A DNA stretch of 10,778 nucleotides from Actinomycetota bacterium. Its GTDB lineage: Bacteria; Actinomycetota; Thermoleophilia; Solirubrobacterales; Solirubrobacteraceae. The notes beneath the pieces are model-generated. The model worked only from the letters and a program-made list of their open reading frames with translations. It made no database searches and was not told the DNA's origin. The stretch is taken from contig WLNX01000038.1 of assembly GCA_009699565.1 (NCBI GenBank), forward strand, positions 1 to 10,778, read 5' to 3'. The position numbers and the translations under genes are program-made. This document shows positions 6,941 through 10,778 of this stretch, one piece after another. Numbering within the stretch: the first letter of the stretch is position 1; every line of letters starts with the position of its first letter.

Positions 6941-7213
6941 CTAGAGGTGGAGCGGAGGATTGCCACGGCGGGCGCCGATGGCGTAGGCCGCCAGCAGTCC
7001 GAGCAAAGCTCCCGGGATCGCCTCGATCGCAGTCATCACGGTGATCGTGTCGTTCCCTGGAACCGTGAAGCCGGCAAAGATCAGTCCGACAATCACTGCG
7101 CCAACGATCGCGCAGATGAGGCTGCCAACGATCCCGCCCCAGAAGCGGTCGGGGATGAAGATCGCGAAGTGCCAGATCGCCAAGCCCATCATCACCCATG
7201 CCAGTGCGGCCAT
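6941..7213 (-). CDS. Small membrane protein of unknown function between secDF and recJ
   Basis: This 90-aa hydrophobic protein has about three probable membrane segments, at residues 3-20, 26-49 and 63-80. Gly/Ala packing (GGIVGSLICAIVGAVIVG) in the second and the basic end ARRG after the third are consistent with a short integral membrane protein. The pattern resembles the GlsB/YeaQ/YmgE (transglycosylase-associated) small-membrane-protein type, but I cannot confirm homology. Reality is supported by a strong Shine-Dalgarno sequence, GAGGGG with a 6-nt spacer, and by the TAATG junction in which its start shares one base with the secDF stop. That arrangement indicates translational coupling to secDF. 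It is followed after 39 nt by recJ in the same reading frame. A role next to the Sec machinery is only suggested by position. Confidence 0.75.
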   Translation of the reverse strand: MAALAWVMMGLAIWHFAIFIPDRFWGGIVGSLICAIVGAVIVGLIFAGFTVPGNDTITVMTAIEAIPGALLGLLAAYAIGARRGNPPLHL

Positions 7214-10092
7214 TAGCGTCCCCTCTGCTTCTTGTTGCGTTTGCGCCGGGAAGAGGGCGGCTTGGTCGGCTCGTCCTTGAGGACAAGGTCTTCCGGCAAG
7301 GCATCTGCGCCGCTGCTGGCGGCAGGTGGCTCTTCGGCTGACTCTGCGGCGCTCCCGGACGGAGCATCGGCATGAAGGTCCTTGACCATCTCATTGAATT
7401 CGTCACTGCTAACCGCGCGCTCAGGGTCTTCGGGCGCCGTCAGGCGACCTCGCGGCTTCTTCGGCGCTTCCGGCTCTACCTCGGTGGCGGCGCCGCCGGC
7501 AGCCGTCGCATACGCGGGCACGACTCCCCCGTTGGCCTCCGCGACGCGTGCACGCCTTCCGCGCCAGACGCCCTCGCCTTCCTTCCAGTGCATCAGTACC
7601 GGAGTGGCGATGAAGATTGACGAGTAAGTACCCGAGATCACACCTACGACCAGCGCCAGCGCGAAGTCGGCCAGAGTTTCGCCGCCGAAGAAGAGCAGCG
7701 CCAGAATTGGCAGCAGTGTGCACAGAGAGGTCGCGAGCGAGCGCATCAGGACCTCACTCATCGATCGGTTCAGAATCTGCGAGAAGGTCGCACGCGGCAT
7801 CCGCGGCACGTTCTCGCGCACGCGGTCAAACACGATGATCGTGTCGTACAGCGAGTAGCCAAGGATCGTCAGCAGGGCGGCGACGGTAGCTGTGGTCACC
7901 TCCAAGCCGAGCAGCGCGTAGACGCCTGCCGTGATCAGGAGGTCGTGCATCAGCGCGACGAGGACAGGGACCGCGTATCGCCACTCGAAGCGCAGCGCGA
8001 TATAGGCGCTGATAACGATCAGCGACGCGATGATCGCAATGATGGCGCTGTCGGCGACGGTCTTGCCGAATGTCGGCCCGATTGTCTCGAAGCTGTAGGT
8101 GCCTTGGCCGAACTTGGCATTAAGTGCCTTCTCGACCGATGCCCGCTCGCCCGCCTCGACCGTGTCGGTCGAGATCTGGAACGCCTGCTGATTCTTGAAT
8201 TCGTTTCCAGTCAGCCGCTGAATCTTGGCCTTGCTGAGCCCTAGCGGAGCGATCGTGTCCCTCACCTGCTGTTCAGTGGCGCTGGTGGGCAGCTCGGCGA
8301 CAACGCGCGTCCCCGAAGTGAAGTCGATCCCGAGGTTGAGACCGTTTACCCCTACTGCAAGCGCTCCGACCAGCAAGATCGCGCCCGAGAACGAGAAGAA
8401 CCATTTTGAGGCCCCCATGAAATCCCACCGAAAACGCTGACGCGTTGAATGTGCGCCCAGCATCGCCGGGCTGGCAATCACCTTTGATCGAGAGAGGGAA
8501 CCGAGCACGGCTTGGGTCAGAAGCACCGCAGTCAGGAAAGAGACGACCGTGCCGACGCCGAGGGTGAACGCGAACCCCTTGACGCCAGCGGTCGCGAGCA
8601 TGAAGAGGATGAACGCGACCATGAAGGTGACGACGTTGGCGTCAATAATCGCGGAGAGGCCCTTGCGATAGCCCTGGCTGATCGCGACCGGTATTGAGCG
8701 CCCGAGACGGACCTCTTCCTTCACACGCTCGAAGATCACGATGTTGGCGTCGGCGGCTACGCCGATGGTGAGAATCAAGCCCGCGATCCCGGGGAGCGTG
8801 AGCGTAATCGGAATCAGTTTGACGATTGCGAACAGGAACACCGCGTAAACGCCGAGCGCGCCGATCGCGATCAGTCCGAGGATCCGATAGATAATCAGCA
8901 GGAAGATCGACACCAGCAGCAAGCCAACGAGGCCGGCAATGGCGCCCTGATTGAGTGCCTGCTTGCCGAGAGATGCCGAGACCGATGACGCCGAGATCAG
9001 GTCGAGTTTGATCGGAAGCGCGCCTGTCTTGAGCAGATTGGCGAGCTCCTGGGCCGTCTTGATCGTGAATCCGCCTGAGATCTCAGATCCGTTGGTCGCG
9101 TCAATTCCATCGGGGTTCTGTTGGAAGTCGATGTACGGCGCGGAGATCAGCTTGCCGTCAAGCACAATCGCGAAGTGCTGGAACGAGCTCCGTGCGTCGC
9201 CACCGAAGAAGCTGTCCTGACCGCGCTGGGCGATCTGCCGAGTGATCTGCTGCCAGACCGCTTTGCCCTTGTCGGTGAAGTCGAATGTGACGGTCGGCTG
9301 GCCGCTGCCACCAGTGCCGTTGGCGAAGCTTTGCTTCGGGTTGGTGATGTCGGTACCGCCCAGCGCCGGCGCGTCCTTCATCACGTAGTACTTGTCGGAG
9401 TTCTTGCCAGTCGTCGCACCCTCGGCCTGGACGACAATGGTCCCCTGATTGACGTGTTCGACCGACGTGTCGGCGTTCTGAGCGATCTTGTTGGTCGTGA
9501 TCTCTGCGTCGAGGTCGGCCTTAGTCTCCTGCGGGCCGGCGAGGACAGTCTTGGTCTTGTTGTTGACGAGGTAGTAAGCGCCGGTGGTGGTCTCCTTGCC
9601 GGTGTCTGTCTTCGGACACTTCGAGGCGCGCAGCACTGCGTCGTACTGCGAGATTGCGCCTTGCCCGCTACCTGCCGAGGCCCCGCCAGTAACCGATGCG
9701 TCGGAAGGCTTTGGCTTGCAGTTGGGACCGAGGACGTTCGTCTCCCAGTCGTAGAAGTAGAGCTGTGCCGTCTTTCCGACCTGAGCGGCAGCCTGATCGG
9801 CATTCGTCACATTCGGCAGCGAGACGTCAATCTGGTCCGCCCCGGTCCTCTGGATCTCAGGTTCCGCGACTCCCAGCGTGTCGACACGCTTGCGCATGAT
9901 GTCGATCGTTCGATCGACCGCTTCACCGGTAACCAGCGACTGCTTGGTCGGCTTCGCCTGATAGATCAGAGATACGCCGCCCTTGAGGTCGAGGCCAAGA
10001 ACGGTTGGCTTGGTGGCGATGACGAGCCCGGAGAGGACAAGGAGCCCGGCCACAAACAGGAGGATGAACAGATTGCGGCGGCGGTCGGTCAT
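7213..10092 (-). CDS. secDF: Fused SecD-SecF protein-export membrane protein
   Basis: One 959-aa chain contains both halves of SecDF, the RND-like proton-motive-force-driven partner of SecYEG that helps pull exported proteins across the membrane. The SecD half has a first span at about 7-25, the GLDLKGG motif (33-39), a large extracytoplasmic domain to about 370, then five spans with GVAADANIVIFERVKEE (444-460), which holds the proton-relay Asp. The SecF half begins with a span at about 563-582 and LGIDFTSGT (587-595), has a small external domain, and ends with spans carrying ILGYSLYDTIIVFDRVREN (743-761) and GTYSSIF (821-827). The SecD external domain has a Gly/Ser/Thr-rich insertion at about 115-265. 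A cytoplasmic tail of about 120 residues (840-959) is acidic and ends in a basic KRNKKQRGR. secD and secF are separate genes in most Actinomycetota. ATG 10092 lies 12 nt after the upstream gene. Confidence 0.96.
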   Translation of the reverse strand: MTDRRRNLFILLFVAGLLVLSGLVIATKPTVLGLDLKGGVSLIYQAKPTKQSLVTGEAVDRTIDIMRKRVDTLGVAEPEIQRTGADQIDVSLPNVTNADQAAAQVGKTAQLYFYDWETNVLGPNCKPKPSDASVTGGASAGSGQGAISQYDAVLRASKCPKTDTGKETTTGAYYLVNNKTKTVLAGPQETKADLDAEITTNKIAQNADTSVEHVNQGTIVVQAEGATTGKNSDKYYVMKDAPALGGTDITNPKQSFANGTGGSGQPTVTFDFTDKGKAVWQQITRQIAQRGQDSFFGGDARSSFQHFAIVLDGKLISAPYIDFQQNPDGIDATNGSEISGGFTIKTAQELANLLKTGALPIKLDLISASSVSASLGKQALNQGAIAGLVGLLLVSIFLLIIYRILGLIAIGALGVYAVFLFAIVKLIPITLTLPGIAGLILTIGVAADANIVIFERVKEEVRLGRSIPVAISQGYRKGLSAIIDANVVTFMVAFILFMLATAGVKGFAFTLGVGTVVSFLTAVLLTQAVLGSLSRSKVIASPAMLGAHSTRQRFRWDFMGASKWFFSFSGAILLVGALAVGVNGLNLGIDFTSGTRVVAELPTSATEQQVRDTIAPLGLSKAKIQRLTGNEFKNQQAFQISTDTVEAGERASVEKALNAKFGQGTYSFETIGPTFGKTVADSAIIAIIASLIVISAYIALRFEWRYAVPVLVALMHDLLITAGVYALLGLEVTTATVAALLTILGYSLYDTIIVFDRVRENVPRMPRATFSQILNRSMSEVLMRSLATSLCTLLPILALLFFGGETLADFALALVVGVISGTYSSIFIATPVLMHWKEGEGVWRGRRARVAEANGGVVPAYATAAGGAATEVEPEAPKKPRGRLTAPEDPERAVSSDEFNEMVKDLHADAPSGSAAESAEEPPAASSGADALPEDLVLKDEPTKPPSSRRKRNKKQRGR

Positions 10093-10104
10093 CAGCGAGT
10101 GAGC

Positions 10105-10554
10105 TTACTTAGCCGGAGTGAGGATGAGCAACAGGCCGCCATCATCGTCGTAGGCGGGGAAGATGTCCGCAACCGCTTTGGCCGGAAGGTCGCCCTCCGC
10201 ATGGACCTCTACCGGCTGCTCGAGAGATCGCACGCCCCACTCGAGCACAGTGGCGACCGGCTCGTCACCCTTCTCGAACCTGAGGCCCAGCACTGCGTCG
10301 ACTCCGCGGCCGATAACCCGCTCGTCATCCAACCCCGTCAGCTCAAATGCTCCCCGACCGCAGGCAATCACCCGGGCGTCCTTGTCACAGACAAAGAACG
10401 CAGCATCCGGGGCGGGGAAGTAATCATCGAGGAGTTCGAAGATGAAGCCGAAGCCGCACTCTTTGCACCCCTTCGGTTCCGAGCGAAATCCGTTAGAGGT
10501 GTCAACCGAAGTTGAGCGGTTGCCGCACTGAGGACAGATGAAGTGGTGAGCCAT
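10105..10554 (-). CDS. Zinc-ribbon protein with a PAS-like domain, function unknown
   Basis: The 149-aa product starts with a treble-clef/zinc-ribbon type pair of knuckles, CPQCG (C7, C10) and CKECG (C30, C33), likely to bind one zinc ion. From about residue 48 to the end it resembles a PAS fold: DAAFFVCDKDARVIACGRGA (50-69), then ELTGLDDERVIGRG (71-84), and terminal strands ending LLLILTPAK. PAS domains sense ligands or redox state or mediate protein contacts, but no output domain is present, so this could be an adaptor or a DNA/RNA-binding sensor. I chose ATG 10554, next to the first CxxC. An in-frame TTG at 10644 would add 30 unconserved-looking residues and overlap ruvB. No Shine-Dalgarno sequence is evident at 10554. 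The gene occupies the place between ruvB and secD where yajC is usual in Actinomycetota, but it shows no YajC-like membrane span. Confidence 0.78.
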   Translation of the reverse strand: MAHHFICPQCGNRSTSVDTSNGFRSEPKGCKECGFGFIFELLDDYFPAPDAAFFVCDKDARVIACGRGAFELTGLDDERVIGRGVDAVLGLRFEKGDEPVATVLEWGVRSLEQPVEVHAEGDLPAKAVADIFPAYDDDGGLLLILTPAK

Positions 10555-10606
10555 AAGCTGCGACTTAGGGTACGCGTAGCGGCGCTGCGCTGCGCCACGC
10601 CCGCCG

Positions 10607-10778
10607 CTAGAAGAGCGCGGAGTCGCGCGGAGGTTCCAAGCCAAGGTGCTCGTATGCGAGCGCAGTGGCCGTTCTTCCGCGTGCAGTGCGACTAATCAGA
10701 CCGCACTGGACGAGATACGGTTCGTAGACCTCCTCAATCGTGTCGGATTCCTCGCCGACAGCGATCGAGAGCGTTGAC
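10607..10778 (-). CDS. ruvB: C-terminal end of Holliday-junction branch-migration motor RuvB (5' part outside the window)
   Basis: The last 56 residues are present and end at TAG 10609-10607. They match the winged-helix domain III of RuvB, which contacts DNA. The recognisable features are DTIEEVYEPYL (residues 12-22 of the fragment), then a Q-CGLISRTARGRTAT segment (24-38) and AYEHLGL (41-47), which form the recognition helix, wing and terminal helix. RuvB is the AAA+ ATPase that, with RuvA, drives branch migration before RuvC cuts the junction. The AAA+ core lies beyond the right edge. It is the first gene of the minus-strand block visible here, 52 nt ahead of the zinc-ribbon gene. That 52-nt gap has only a short GC-rich inverted repeat (10581-10596) with no T run, so read-through into the sec genes is likely. 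Confidence 0.93.
   Translation of the reverse strand, partial: STLSIAVGEESDTIEEVYEPYLVQCGLISRTARGRTATALAYEHLGLEPPRDSALF

Noticed and set aside
7372..7627. Short plus-strand ORFs opposite the SecDF tail
   Set aside because: They overlap the secDF reading frame, which is continuous through the low-complexity tail, and show no independent coding evidence.
9121..10515. Plus-strand ORF (464 codons) opposite secDF and the zinc-ribbon gene
   Set aside because: It spans two well-supported genes and their gap in antisense, with no domain pattern; a by-product of GC-rich third positions.
10581..10596. GC-rich inverted repeat in the ruvB to zinc-ribbon gap as a terminator
   Set aside because: The stem is only 5 bp with a 6-nt loop and there is no T run on either strand.
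10555..10644. N-terminal extension of the zinc-ribbon protein from TTG 10644
   Set aside because: It would overlap the end of ruvB by 38 nt and adds low-complexity residues ahead of the CxxC motif; ATG 10554 next to that motif is simpler.

Overview
The window is about 63-65% G+C by eye and densely packed. It looks like chromosomal DNA of a high-GC Gram-positive, most likely an actinomycetote. Three things suggest this: the ruvB / secD-secF / rel neighbourhood that is typical of Actinomycetota, GTG starts, and a bifunctional Rel. The secD-secF fusion, recJ in the place usually held by apt, and an S-box type SAM riboswitch (uncommon in Streptomyces/Mycobacterium relatives) make a deep-branching class such as Thermoleophilia my best guess. 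That placement is inference, not something read from a marker gene.

Left edge (1-257): the minus strand carries a complete SAM-responsive leader. In order of transcription it has a sigma70-like promoter with an extended -10, a SAM-I family aptamer without the usual P4 helix, an antiterminator option, and a rho-independent terminator hairpin. The 3' arm of that hairpin contains the Shine-Dalgarno sequence of the gene that follows. Only the first 12 codons of that gene are inside the window; they encode a CxxCG motif, and threonine synthase is the best guess.

Plus-strand pair (258-2239): a CorA-family divalent-metal transporter is followed, with a 14-nt overlap, by a YegS/DagK-family lipid kinase. 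The corA start region is odd: the only good Shine-Dalgarno sequence serves an out-of-frame 27-codon ORF.

Minus-strand block (2223-10778), read right to left: the C-terminus of ruvB (Holliday-junction motor); a 149-aa zinc-ribbon plus PAS-like protein of unknown role; a single-polypeptide SecDF; a 90-aa membrane protein; recJ; and a bifunctional (p)ppGpp synthetase/hydrolase, rel. Gaps are 52, 12, -1, 39 and -34 nt, so all six genes could be on one transcript that joins recombination/repair, protein export and the stringent response. rel and the lipid kinase converge and overlap by 17 nt.

Most of the window is ordinary core genome. The points most worth a second look are the P4-less SAM riboswitch with a merged terminator and ribosome-binding site, the corA start, and the zinc-ribbon/PAS gene where yajC would be expected. 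No mobile elements, CRISPR arrays, tRNA or rRNA genes were seen, and no gene-free stretch is longer than about 220 nt.
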